Of a stretch of 14,629 nucleotides of DNA, positions 7,394 through 14,055 are shown in pieces. The first letter of the stretch is position 1. The number at the start of each line of letters is the position of its first letter. A model generated the notes under the pieces. The model saw only the letters and a program-made list of their open reading frames with translations, had not been told where the DNA came from and ran no database searches. Location: contig JAAEQP010000080.1 in NCBI GenBank assembly GCA_024231375.1, positions 1 to 14,629 of the forward strand. Direction: 5' to 3'. Origin of the DNA: a bacterium (lineage in GTDB: Bacteria > Hydrogenedentota > Hydrogenedentia > Hydrogenedentiales > SLHB01). The position numbers were made by a program, and so were the translations under genes.

Positions 7394-8392
7394 ATGGACT
7401 ACGTACCCTTCGGCAACACCGGCATGAAGGTGTCGCGCCTGTGTGTGGGCTCCATGACCTTCGGCGGCAGGCTCGATTTCGAGTCCAGCGCCCGGGTCGT
7501 CGACGAGGCCCTGGACCGTGGCATCAACTTCATCGACACGGCCGACAGCTACGGTAGCAGCGAAGAAACGCTGGGGAGAATCCTGTCCCAGGAGAAACGC
7601 GAGAAAGTCTACCTCGCCACCAAGGTCTTCCGGCAACTCTGCCGCGACAAACAGGTCGGCCGCAACAGCCGGGTCAACATCATCCATTCGCTTGAGCGAA
7701 GTCTGCGGTTGCTGAACACCGATTACGTCGATCTGTACCAGCTTCACCATCCGGACCCCGATACACCCATCCAGGAGACCCTGGAAACCCTCGATTCTCT
7801 CGTGAAGCAGGGCAAGGTGCGGCACGTCGGCGTGTCCAACCATTACGCGTGGCAAATGGCCTACATGCTGGGCGAAAGCAAAGCCAATGGCTGGTCACCG
7901 CTCGTATCGATTCAGGCGAACCACAGCATACTAGACCGCCAGGTCGAGATGGAGACCGTACCCTTCTGCGATAGGTTCAACATCGCCATGATGTGCTATT
8001 CGCCCTTGGCGGGCGGGGTCCTCACAGGCAAGTACATGGGCGTGGAGTCTCCTCCCGAGGATTCGCGCGCCGCATCCATGAATTACCTCATGGCCTACCT
8101 CGAGGACGACGGCGTCACCACCATCCTCGATAACATGCGCGAAATCGCCGTCGATCTCGACCTCACCATGAACCAACTCGCCGTGTCGTGGCTGCTCGCC
8201 AAACCCTATGCCACGACCGTCATTCTCGGCGGCACGAAACCCGAGCATTTCTCGGCCATCTACGACGTCGCCGACCAAGAGTTGCCACCCGAAGTCGTTG
8301 GTAAGATCGACGAGGTGTCCGCCGCCCGCGTATACGGTCCGTTCACCAACCAACCCCAGAGGAACGCGCCCGGCGTGTCGGGGACTCGATAG
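7394..8392 (+). CDS. Aldo/keto reductase family oxidoreductase
   Basis: This is a 332-residue (beta/alpha)8 oxidoreductase, expected to use NADPH on aldehydes, ketones or sugar-derived substrates. All four members of the AKR catalytic tetrad are visible: D48 (FIDTADSYG), Y53, K77 (LATKVF) and H118 (YQLHHPD). The N-terminal FGNTGMKVSRLCVGSMTFGG and the later MCYSPLAGGVLTGKYMG are typical of the AKR11/AKR12, Tas/YajO-like branch. ATG 7394 is chosen because GAGAGGA lies 6 nt upstream and the protein then begins with the usual Y-x-x-F/L-G-x-T/S-G strand; the frame is open to 7343. It sits between lemA and a sugar epimerase gene, all on one strand. Sugar metabolism is a reasonable guess, but the substrate cannot be read from sequence. 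Confidence 0.94.
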   Translation: MDYVPFGNTGMKVSRLCVGSMTFGGRLDFESSARVVDEALDRGINFIDTADSYGSSEETLGRILSQEKREKVYLATKVFRQLCRDKQVGRNSRVNIIHSLERSLRLLNTDYVDLYQLHHPDPDTPIQETLETLDSLVKQGKVRHVGVSNHYAWQMAYMLGESKANGWSPLVSIQANHSILDRQVEMETVPFCDRFNIAMMCYSPLAGGVLTGKYMGVESPPEDSRAASMNYLMAYLEDDGVTTILDNMREIAVDLDLTMNQLAVSWLLAKPYATTVILGGTKPEHFSAIYDVADQELPPEVVGKIDEVSAARVYGPFTNQPQRNAPGVSGTR

Positions 8393-8414
8393 ACCCGCGG
8401 CGTCTCTGGTGCGT

Positions 8415-8444
8415 TTGGGATGGGCTTCCAGGATCGAGTAGTAT
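8415..8444 (+). promoter_or_regulatory. Candidate promoter for the sugar epimerase/recG segment
   Basis: TTGGGA (8415-8420) and TAGTAT (8439-8444) are separated by 18 bp in the 112-bp gap before the gene at 8505. The -10 has five of six consensus bases (TAGTAT against TATAAT counts four; TA..AT conserved). The remaining leader of about 55 nt contains TCCACG repeated three times in slightly varied form and the GGAGGAA SD. Confidence 0.4.
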
Positions 8445-8504
8445 GCCGCTTGGGGTCCACGAACCGGATTCCACGTCCACACTGCGACTTCGGGAGGAAT
8501 TATC

Positions 8505-9293
8505 ATGAAACTCGGCTTGGTCACGTACAACATGGGCAAGGACATGGCCCTGCCCGATCTCATTGCCTTCTGCCAGGAGACTGGCGTCGAAGGCGTCGAA
8601 CTTCGCGCAACGCACGCCCACGGCGTCGAACTTGAACTAACGGCCGGCGAGCGGGCCGATGTGAGGAAGCGGTTCGCCGATTCGCCTGTCGAACTCGCGG
8701 GACTCGGGTCCGCCTACGAATATCATAGCGCCGACCCGGCCGAGGTCCAGGCCAACATCGACGGTTCCATTGCTTACGCGCAACTCGCCGCCGACGTGGG
8801 CGCGCCCAGCATCAAGGTCCGGCCCAACGGGCTCAATACCGACAAAGGCATTTCGCCCGAATCCACCTGCGAGCAGATCGGGAAGGCCATTCGCAAAGTG
8901 GCCGAGGCTGCGGCGGATTTGGGCGTCCAGATTCGCATGGAAGTGCATGGCGGTGGGTCGTCGGATCCGCGTCTCTGCCGGCTTATGATGGACCACGCCG
9001 ATCATGACAACGCACTCATCTGCTGGAACTCCAACCCAACCGACATGGACGAGAACAACAGCATCGACTGGAGTTTCGACCTGCTGAAGCACAAGATCGC
9101 CCAAGTTCACATCACCGACATAGGCGTGTACCAGTATCCCTGGCAGGATCTGTTCAACAAACTGAAGGGCATCGGGTTCCAAGGCTTCTGTCTCGCCGAG
9201 ATTCAGCCCATCGACCAGCCCGAGCGGTTCATGAAGTACTACCGCACCTTGTTCGACCTGTACACGGGCCAGTACGCGTGGCCCCGCGGATAG
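8505..9293 (+). CDS. Sugar phosphate isomerase/epimerase (xylose-isomerase-like TIM barrel)
   Basis: This is a 262-residue protein of the AP_endonuc_2/xylose-isomerase-like TIM-barrel family. The first strands read KLGLVTYNMGKD and VEGVELRATHAHGVE. Candidate metal ligands follow the family order: E146 in RMEVHGG, an N/D-rich CWNSNPTD segment where many members have the second ligand, H202 in QVHITDIG, and E232 in CLAEIQP. Members isomerise or epimerise sugars and inositol derivatives, or act as keto-sugar enzymes; the exact reaction is not predictable. The start is secure: GGAGGAA is 7-8 nt upstream of ATG 8505. It precedes recG by 21 bp and probably shares a transcript with it. There is no signal peptide, so it is cytoplasmic. 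Confidence 0.9.
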   Translation: MKLGLVTYNMGKDMALPDLIAFCQETGVEGVELRATHAHGVELELTAGERADVRKRFADSPVELAGLGSAYEYHSADPAEVQANIDGSIAYAQLAADVGAPSIKVRPNGLNTDKGISPESTCEQIGKAIRKVAEAAADLGVQIRMEVHGGGSSDPRLCRLMMDHADHDNALICWNSNPTDMDENNSIDWSFDLLKHKIAQVHITDIGVYQYPWQDLFNKLKGIGFQGFCLAEIQPIDQPERFMKYYRTLFDLYTGQYAWPRG

Positions 9294-9314
9294 CGTGCGG
9301 TCGTCTAAACCGCT

Positions 9315-11423
9315 GTGACGAACCCTAACGACATGACAGAGAATCACGAAATGGCGGAAGCGCTGGACCAGGACGCTTCCGCCATTCTTGATCGACCGGT
9401 CGATACCTTGCCCGGCATCGGTCCGAAACGAGCGGTACTGCTCGGCAACCTGGACATCGCCACCGTACGCGATCTTCTGTACCACCTGCCTCGCGCCCAC
9501 CAAGACCGGCGCGCCATCACATCGATCGCCGATCTCAACGAGGGCGATTCGGGCACCGTCGAGGCCGAAGTAATTCGGTCGCGTGCTGTCCGGCTGCGCC
9601 GGAGACTGTCGCTGGCCGAGATCCTGTTGCGCGACGAGTCCGGCGAGATCAAGGCCATCTGGTTTGGACAGGACTATCTCGCCCGCGCCCTCCGCCCCGG
9701 CATGCGCGGCCTGTTCACCGGGGCGGTCAGCAAGTGGAAGGGGATTGCGCTACGCAATCCCGAGTATGAATTGCTGTCCGGCGACGAAGAAGATCGGCTC
9801 AACACCGGTCGCGTCGTGCCCATCTACAGGCTGACGGACGGTGTGACCCAGCGCATGCTGCGCCGGGCCGTCGCAGCCGCCCTCGAGGGTCTCGACGAAC
9901 CGCTGGAGGAAACGCTGCCCGACGAGGTGCGTCAGCGGCACGGATTCCCCGGCATCGACGAGGCCATCCACCTCGTTCACTTCCCCGACGAACCCGACGC
10001 GGCCCGCGCCGCCCGCAACCGGTTCGCCTACGAGGAACTGCTTGGCATCCAGGCCGGTGTCTTGGCAGTCCGCGCCGCGCGGCACCGCGATGCGAACGGC
10101 CTGCGTCATGTCGTGGACGGGCCGCTGCTCGCCGCACTCCGCGCGTCGCTGCCCTTTTCGCTCACGCCCGGCCAGGAACGCGCCGTTGCCGACATCCGCG
10201 ACGACATGGCGTCGTCCCGGCCCATGGTGCGTCTCATCCAGGGCGACGTGGGATCAGGCAAGACGGTGGTTGGTCTGCATGCCGTAGCGGCCGCCGCCGA
10301 CGGCGGACACCAGACGGCGGTGATGGCCCCCACCGAGATCCTGGCCGAACAGCACGGCCTCAGTCTCGCTGCCTTGCTCGAACCACTGGGCATCCGCGTG
10401 GAAGTGCTCACCGGCTCAACGCCCGGCGCGGCCGATGTGCGTGCCCGCGTGGCATCCGGCGCATGCCACGTCGTGGTCGGCACCCATGCGCTCATCCAAC
10501 AGTCCACCCAGTTCCACAATCTCGGACTCGCCATTATCGACGAGCAACACCGGTTCGGTGTCATGCAACGGAGCGCCCTCGTCGAGAAGGGGTTCAATCC
10601 CGATCTGCTCCACATGACGGCCACGCCCATCCCGCGCACCTTGGCCATCACGGTCTACGGCGGTATGGACATCTCCGTCATCGAAGACCTGCCGCCCGGC
10701 CGAAAACCCATCAAAACCAAACGCGTCACCCCCGCCAACATTCCCAAACTGCATGACGCTATCCGCCAACGGGCCGAGAAGGGGTTCCAAACCTACTACG
10801 TCTGCCCCTTGGTGGAGGAATCCACCAAACTCGACCTCACGCCGGTGACGCGCCATTGCGATGAACTGTCCGCGGGTCCGTTGGCGGGACTTCGCGTCGG
10901 CCTGATCCACGGCCGACTGCCGTCACGCGAGAAGGACGCAGCCATGCGCGCCTTCAAGAACGGCGATCTCGACGTGTTGTTCTCGACGACCGTGATCGAG
11001 GTGGGGGTGGATTGTCCCAATGCCGTGACCATGGTGATCGAAGACGCGCCTCAGTTCGGGCTCACCCAGTTGCACCAACTCCGAGGCCGCGTGGGACGGA
11101 GCGAGTTGCAGTCCTACTGCTACCTGCTCGGGAAACACAAGAATCCCGATGGAAAACGCCGGATTGAGGTCATGTGCCAGACCACCAGCGGATTCGACAT
11201 CGCCGAAGCCGACCTGGAACTGCGCGGTCCCGGCGAGTTTCGAGGCGTTCGGCAGGCGGGCATGAGCGATCTCCGGTTCGCCGATCTCATCCGCGACGTG
11301 CGCCTCCTTGACGCAGCCCGTCGCGACGCCCAGGCCATCCTCGAGAGCGACCCCGACCTGACCGACCCCGCCCACGCCGCCGTAGCCCGCGCTGCCGCAC
11401 GCTTCCGAGAACTCAACGCATAG
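9315..11423 (+). CDS. recG: ATP-dependent DNA helicase RecG
   Basis: This is a 702-residue superfamily 2 helicase matching RecG in length and layout. An N-terminal helix-hairpin segment (about 30-60, LPGIGPKRA) leads into the OB-fold wedge domain (about 70-165), which splits branched DNA. Two RecA-like domains then carry the Walker A motif G310-DVGSGKT317, the D409-E-Q-H412 box (IIDEQHRFGVMQR), TATPIPRT (435-442), and QLRGRVGR near the end. RecG reverses stalled replication forks and processes Holliday junctions and R-loops. GTG 9315, ATG 9333 and ATG 9351 are all in frame; AGAGAA lies 7 nt before 9351, so the true protein may be twelve residues shorter. The preceding gene ends 21 bp upstream, suggesting cotranscription with the sugar epimerase. 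It is convergent with rpmG. Confidence 0.97.
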   Translation: MTNPNDMTENHEMAEALDQDASAILDRPVDTLPGIGPKRAVLLGNLDIATVRDLLYHLPRAHQDRRAITSIADLNEGDSGTVEAEVIRSRAVRLRRRLSLAEILLRDESGEIKAIWFGQDYLARALRPGMRGLFTGAVSKWKGIALRNPEYELLSGDEEDRLNTGRVVPIYRLTDGVTQRMLRRAVAAALEGLDEPLEETLPDEVRQRHGFPGIDEAIHLVHFPDEPDAARAARNRFAYEELLGIQAGVLAVRAARHRDANGLRHVVDGPLLAALRASLPFSLTPGQERAVADIRDDMASSRPMVRLIQGDVGSGKTVVGLHAVAAAADGGHQTAVMAPTEILAEQHGLSLAALLEPLGIRVEVLTGSTPGAADVRARVASGACHVVVGTHALIQQSTQFHNLGLAIIDEQHRFGVMQRSALVEKGFNPDLLHMTATPIPRTLAITVYGGMDISVIEDLPPGRKPIKTKRVTPANIPKLHDAIRQRAEKGFQTYYVCPLVEESTKLDLTPVTRHCDELSAGPLAGLRVGLIHGRLPSREKDAAMRAFKNGDLDVLFSTTVIEVGVDCPNAVTMVIEDAPQFGLTQLHQLRGRVGRSELQSYCYLLGKHKNPDGKRRIEVMCQTTSGFDIAEADLELRGPGEFRGVRQAGMSDLRFADLIRDVRLLDAARRDAQAILESDPDLTDPAHAAVARAAARFRELNA

Positions 11424-11441
11424 GTGCGACGCAGGACATAG

Positions 11442-11468
11442 AAAAGGCCCTTCCGGGTGGAAGGGCCT
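11442..11468 (-). terminator. Rho-independent terminator of rpmG
   Basis: A perfect 10-bp stem (AGGCCCTTCC...GGAAGGGCCT) with a 4-nt loop spans 11445-11468. On the minus strand it is followed by TTTTC, a short U-tract (11445-11442 plus neighbours). It lies 30 nt after the rpmG stop and 21 nt after the convergent recG stop. It has no T-run on the plus strand, so it is oriented to rpmG. Confidence 0.85.
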
Positions 11469-11498
11469 GTAGCGCACGGACTTGTGAACGGTTTCCCG

Positions 11499-11672
11499 TT
11501 ACTTCTTCTCGCGGTGCATCGTGTGCTTGCGCAGTTTGCGGTTGTACTTCATCCGCTCAAGACGGCCGGTGGTGTTCCGGGGATTCTTGCGCGTGAAATA
11601 CCGCGACGAGCCCGGCTCTTCGGTGCATTCAAGAATGACCTGAGGCCGATTTTCTTTTCCCTTTTTCGCCAT
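11499..11672 (-). CDS. rpmG: Large ribosomal subunit protein bL33
   Basis: This is a 57-residue basic protein of the 50S subunit, of normal L33 length. The pattern [19 protein letters not shown], then [20 protein letters not shown] is L33. In zinc-binding L33 there are two CxxC pairs. Here only C16 remains: the first pair reads CTEE, and the second is replaced by YNRKLRKHT. The protein is therefore a zinc-independent form that still looks like the C+ type. ATG 11672 is preferred over an in-frame ATG at 11690 because AGGAGG lies 8 nt upstream (11686-11681). It has its own promoter and terminator, forming a single-gene unit convergent with recG. L33 with this SRY/KYN pattern is typical of Planctomycetota/PVC relatives, which is a hint to lineage. 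Confidence 0.96.
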   Translation of the reverse strand: MAKKGKENRPQVILECTEEPGSSRYFTRKNPRNTTGRLERMKYNRKLRKHTMHREKK

Positions 11673-11691
11673 GAAACGTTCCTCCTGCAAG

Positions 11692-11705
11692 GGCGGCTCA
11701 CCGCC
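11692..11705 (-). promoter_or_regulatory. Leader hairpin next to the rpmG SD
   Basis: On the rpmG message GGCGG-TGAG-CCGCC makes a perfect 5-bp stem. It ends 5 nt before AGGAGG and about 20 nt before the start codon. It could modulate initiation, as ribosomal protein leaders often do. No L33 autoregulator of this form is known to me. Confidence 0.35.
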
Positions 11706-11782
11706 ATCGTCGAGTCAAACACCATCAATCGGGCGCGCGCAACCCACAAGGCGCAGCCCAAGGGTAATCATGGAAGCACGGA

Positions 11783-11812
11783 ATAATGCCTGATACCCGC
11801 CACCAATGTCAA
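11783..11812 (-). promoter_or_regulatory. Strong sigma70-type promoter of rpmG
   Basis: On the minus strand a perfect TTGACA (11812-11807) is followed after 18 bp by CATTAT (11788-11783), matching four of six -10 bases. Predicted transcription starts near 11776 and leaves a leader of about 100 nt to the start at 11672. This is the clearest promoter in the window, as expected for a ribosomal protein gene. Confidence 0.7.
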
Positions 11813-11906
11813 ACGAACCGCGACCGGCGAATCCGGCGCTTCATGGACAGGATACCTGGTTCCTCTTCTCCCCGCTCCCATTCGTGACAGTCCCGCCGCG
11901 GTTCCA

Positions 11907-11937
11907 TTGGATTCCACACAGCCCTTTCCGGTATCCT
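11907..11937 (+). promoter_or_regulatory. Weak promoter candidate for trpS
   Basis: TTGGAT (11907-11912) and TATCCT (11932-11937) are 19 bp apart, 50 nt before the trpS start. Both boxes are imperfect. The location is sensible, but the match could be chance. Confidence 0.25.
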
Positions 11938-11986
11938 CTTGCTTTCCGTAGGTTACCAGACCATTTGCTTCATGAAAGGGTGCATC

Positions 11987-13048
11987 ATGTCCGAGAAACG
12001 GGAGATTATCCTGTCCGGTATCCGCCCCACCGGGCGGCTTCACTATGGCAATTATTTCGGCGCGGTCAAGAGTTTCCTCGACCTCCAGGAACAGGGACAT
12101 CTCTGCTATTACTTCATCGCCGACTACCACGCCCTGACGACCATCACCGAGTCGACGGACTACTATCGCCAGACCGTCGATATGCTCCGTACTTACGTGG
12201 CATGCGGACTTGACCCGGTCAAGTCGGTCATCTATCGACAGAGCGACTTGCCATGCACCGCCGAGTTGACTCTCCTGCTCGGCATGGTCACCAACATCGG
12301 CCATCTCGAACGCGGCACCACCTACAAAGACAAGATGGGCAAGCTCGGCGAACGCCGCGACGGCACCGAGGGCAACCCCTTGTCCTACGGCCTGTTGGGT
12401 TATCCCGTGCTCATGGCAGCGGACATTCTCATTGTCCAGGCGGACATCGTGCCGGTCGGCGACGACCAGCGGCAACACGTCGAGATGGCCATGGACCTGG
12501 CCAAGAAATTCAACCATCGGTTCGGCGAAACCCTCAAGATTCCCGCGTCCGTGGCACGCAACGCCTTGCGCCTGCCGGGCCTCGACGGTGGCGACAAGAT
12601 GGGCAAGAGCGAGAACAACACGCTCGACCTGCTCGACGACCCCAAGACCGTGCTCAAGAAGGTGAAGTCCGTGCCTACCACGACCGACCCGGAGCCGCTT
12701 GAGGTGGACAGCGACGATCCCGAGGTCGTTATCCCGCGCATGCCGAACAGCGTAGGCGCCCTTTATCGCATGCTGAATCTGCTCGCGCCCGAAGACGTCT
12801 ACCTCGACTTCGTTGGCCGATACCGCCGAGGCGAGAAGTTCTACGGCGATCTCAAGAAGACCCTGGCCCAGTACGTGTCGGAATTCAACGCGCCCATCAT
12901 CGAGAAGTACAACGACCCGGCCAACAACGAAGACTCCGTCCGCGACTTCCTCAGCGACAATGCCAAGAAGGTGACGCCCGTCGCCCTCGAAACCGTCGAG
13001 GCCTGTCGCGCGGCCATGGGCATCGGCCATAGCATTTACCGGGCATAG
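11987..13048 (+). CDS. trpS: Tryptophan--tRNA ligase
   Basis: This is a 353-residue class Ic aminoacyl-tRNA synthetase that charges tRNA-Trp using ATP. The N-terminal SGIRPTGRLHYGNYFGA holds the HIGH-like motif in the TrpRS/TyrRS form. The second signature is K204-M-G-K-S208, a variant of KMSKS with Ser to Gly at the third position, preceded by LPGLDGGD. Further TrpRS marks are YPVLMAADILIVQADIVPVGDDQRQHVE, shared with tyrosyl enzymes but with the TrpRS spacing. The start at ATG 11987 has AAAGGG 7 nt upstream; ATG 11972 in the same frame would add five residues. Length is a little above the E. coli enzyme. It is followed by a hairpin and then an SDR gene 47 bp downstream on the same strand. 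Confidence 0.96.
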   Translation: MSEKREIILSGIRPTGRLHYGNYFGAVKSFLDLQEQGHLCYYFIADYHALTTITESTDYYRQTVDMLRTYVACGLDPVKSVIYRQSDLPCTAELTLLLGMVTNIGHLERGTTYKDKMGKLGERRDGTEGNPLSYGLLGYPVLMAADILIVQADIVPVGDDQRQHVEMAMDLAKKFNHRFGETLKIPASVARNALRLPGLDGGDKMGKSENNTLDLLDDPKTVLKKVKSVPTTTDPEPLEVDSDDPEVVIPRMPNSVGALYRMLNLLAPEDVYLDFVGRYRRGEKFYGDLKKTLAQYVSEFNAPIIEKYNDPANNEDSVRDFLSDNAKKVTPVALETVEACRAAMGIGHSIYRA

Positions 13049-13049
13049 A

Positions 13050-13079
13050 CACGCCGAGAAGCGTCACCGTTCCGGCGTG
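13050..13079 (+). other. Intercistronic inverted repeat between trpS and the SDR gene
   Basis: CACGCCG (13050-13056) pairs with CGGCGTG (13073-13079), and GAA/TTC extend the stem inside a one-base bulge, giving ten pairs around a 9-nt loop. It starts 1 nt after the trpS stop and ends 4 nt before the GGGGGAA SD of the next gene. It has no T-run, so it is probably an attenuator or an mRNA stability element rather than a full terminator. Confidence 0.45.
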
Positions 13080-13095
13080 AAGTGGGGGAAACGGC

Positions 13096-14034
13096 ATGAA
13101 GGTTCTCATCATCGGCGGCACCCGGTTCCTGGGCGCGGCCATCGCACGCGAACTCGTGGCTCACGGGAACGACGTGACCGTGTTCCATCGCGGCCAGACC
13201 GACCGGGGCAAGCTGCCCGATACCGTCACGCACATCCTCGGCGACGCCCGCGACCGCACTCAGGTCGAAGACCACGTGCGTTCCGGCGGATTCGATGCGG
13301 TGGTGGACACCATTCTCAATGCCGATGACTTGGAATGGTACCTGCCCCTGCTCCAGGAATGCTCCGGCAAACTGGTCCACTGCGGGTCCACGGGCGTGTA
13401 CGCGCCTGCCGAATCGGTTCCGGTGCGCGAAGACGACCCCACGCCATGCCCGCCGGAGTTCGGCGGGTTCCGATCCAAACTGCTCCAGGATCAGGCCGTC
13501 GTGGCCTTCCACGAGAAGACCGGCTTCCCGGTCTGCTCGCTCCGCATCAGCAACGTCTACGGCGCGGGCGACGTGCCCCTCGACATCTGGGGCGCCCGCC
13601 AACCGCAGTACTTCCAACGTGTCGCCGACGGCAAACCCATCTGGATTCCCAACGACGGCAAGGCCCTGCTGCAACCCGTCCACGTAGAAGACCTTGCGCG
13701 TGGGTTCCGTGCCGCCCTCGAACGCGACTGCGTCGCCGGCCAAATCTACAACCTGTCCAGCGACCGCGCCGTCACGCTCACCCGCTACGTCGAACTCGCC
13801 AAGGAACTCCTGGGTTCCGATTCACCGACCCAGTGCGTGCCCATGGACGAGATCATCGCCACCGGAAAGGCCAACGAAGCCGGTATCCGGTTCGTGTGCG
13901 AACACATGAGCATCGACAGCGCCAGAGCCCGCCGCGACCTCGACTACACGCCCAGATTTGACGTGAAGGAAGGTCTCCGCGACAGCCTGCAATGGATGGT
14001 TGCGGAGGGATTGCTCAACGCCGAAGTGGGGTGA
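13096..14034 (+). CDS. NAD-dependent epimerase/dehydratase-like protein (atypical SDR)
   Basis: This is a 312-residue protein with a Rossmann fold. The N-terminal MKVLIIGGTRFLG (G7, G8, G13) binds NAD(P). The HxG-S98-T-G-VY segment holds the usual SDR Ser/Thr. The active-site YxxxK is not intact: K128 is present in GGFRSK128, but the residue four before it is G124 instead of Tyr. This places it with atypical extended SDRs, as in the GGTRFLG group that includes chloroplast stem-loop-binding-like proteins, where the function may be sugar nucleotide binding or RNA binding rather than epimerisation. A C-terminal substrate domain (about 180-312) includes QPVHVEDLARGF. GGGGGAA lies 6 nt before ATG 13096. 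It follows trpS by 47 bp. Confidence 0.88.
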   Translation: MKVLIIGGTRFLGAAIARELVAHGNDVTVFHRGQTDRGKLPDTVTHILGDARDRTQVEDHVRSGGFDAVVDTILNADDLEWYLPLLQECSGKLVHCGSTGVYAPAESVPVREDDPTPCPPEFGGFRSKLLQDQAVVAFHEKTGFPVCSLRISNVYGAGDVPLDIWGARQPQYFQRVADGKPIWIPNDGKALLQPVHVEDLARGFRAALERDCVAGQIYNLSSDRAVTLTRYVELAKELLGSDSPTQCVPMDEIIATGKANEAGIRFVCEHMSIDSARARRDLDYTPRFDVKEGLRDSLQWMVAEGLLNAEVG

Positions 14035-14055
14035 TGATGACTGTCTGCCTCGGTT

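Larger units (their letters stand above)
11673..11986. other. Divergent intergenic region rpmG/trpS, no gene seen
   Basis: This 314-bp gap holds no convincing ORF, tRNA fold, riboswitch or tandem repeat that I can see. Its recognisable content is the rpmG SD and a hairpin near 11692-11705, the strong minus-strand promoter at 11783-11812, and a weaker plus-strand promoter candidate for trpS at 11907-11937. The rpmG leader of about 100 nt and the roughly 95 bp between the two promoters remain unexplained. I looked for a T-box before trpS and saw no conserved TGGxACCGCG-like element. Confidence 0.6.

Noticed and set aside
8580..8640. Repeat of GGCGTCGAACTT in the sugar epimerase gene
   Set aside because: It encodes two GVEL peptides in one protein and is explained by coding sequence.
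11673..11986. tRNA or T-box in the rpmG/trpS gap
   Set aside because: No cloverleaf and no T-box core sequence could be found by eye.
11768..13030. 420-codon minus-strand ORF opposite trpS
   Set aside because: trpS has unmistakable class I synthetase motifs on the plus strand. The antisense frame is a codon-bias shadow.
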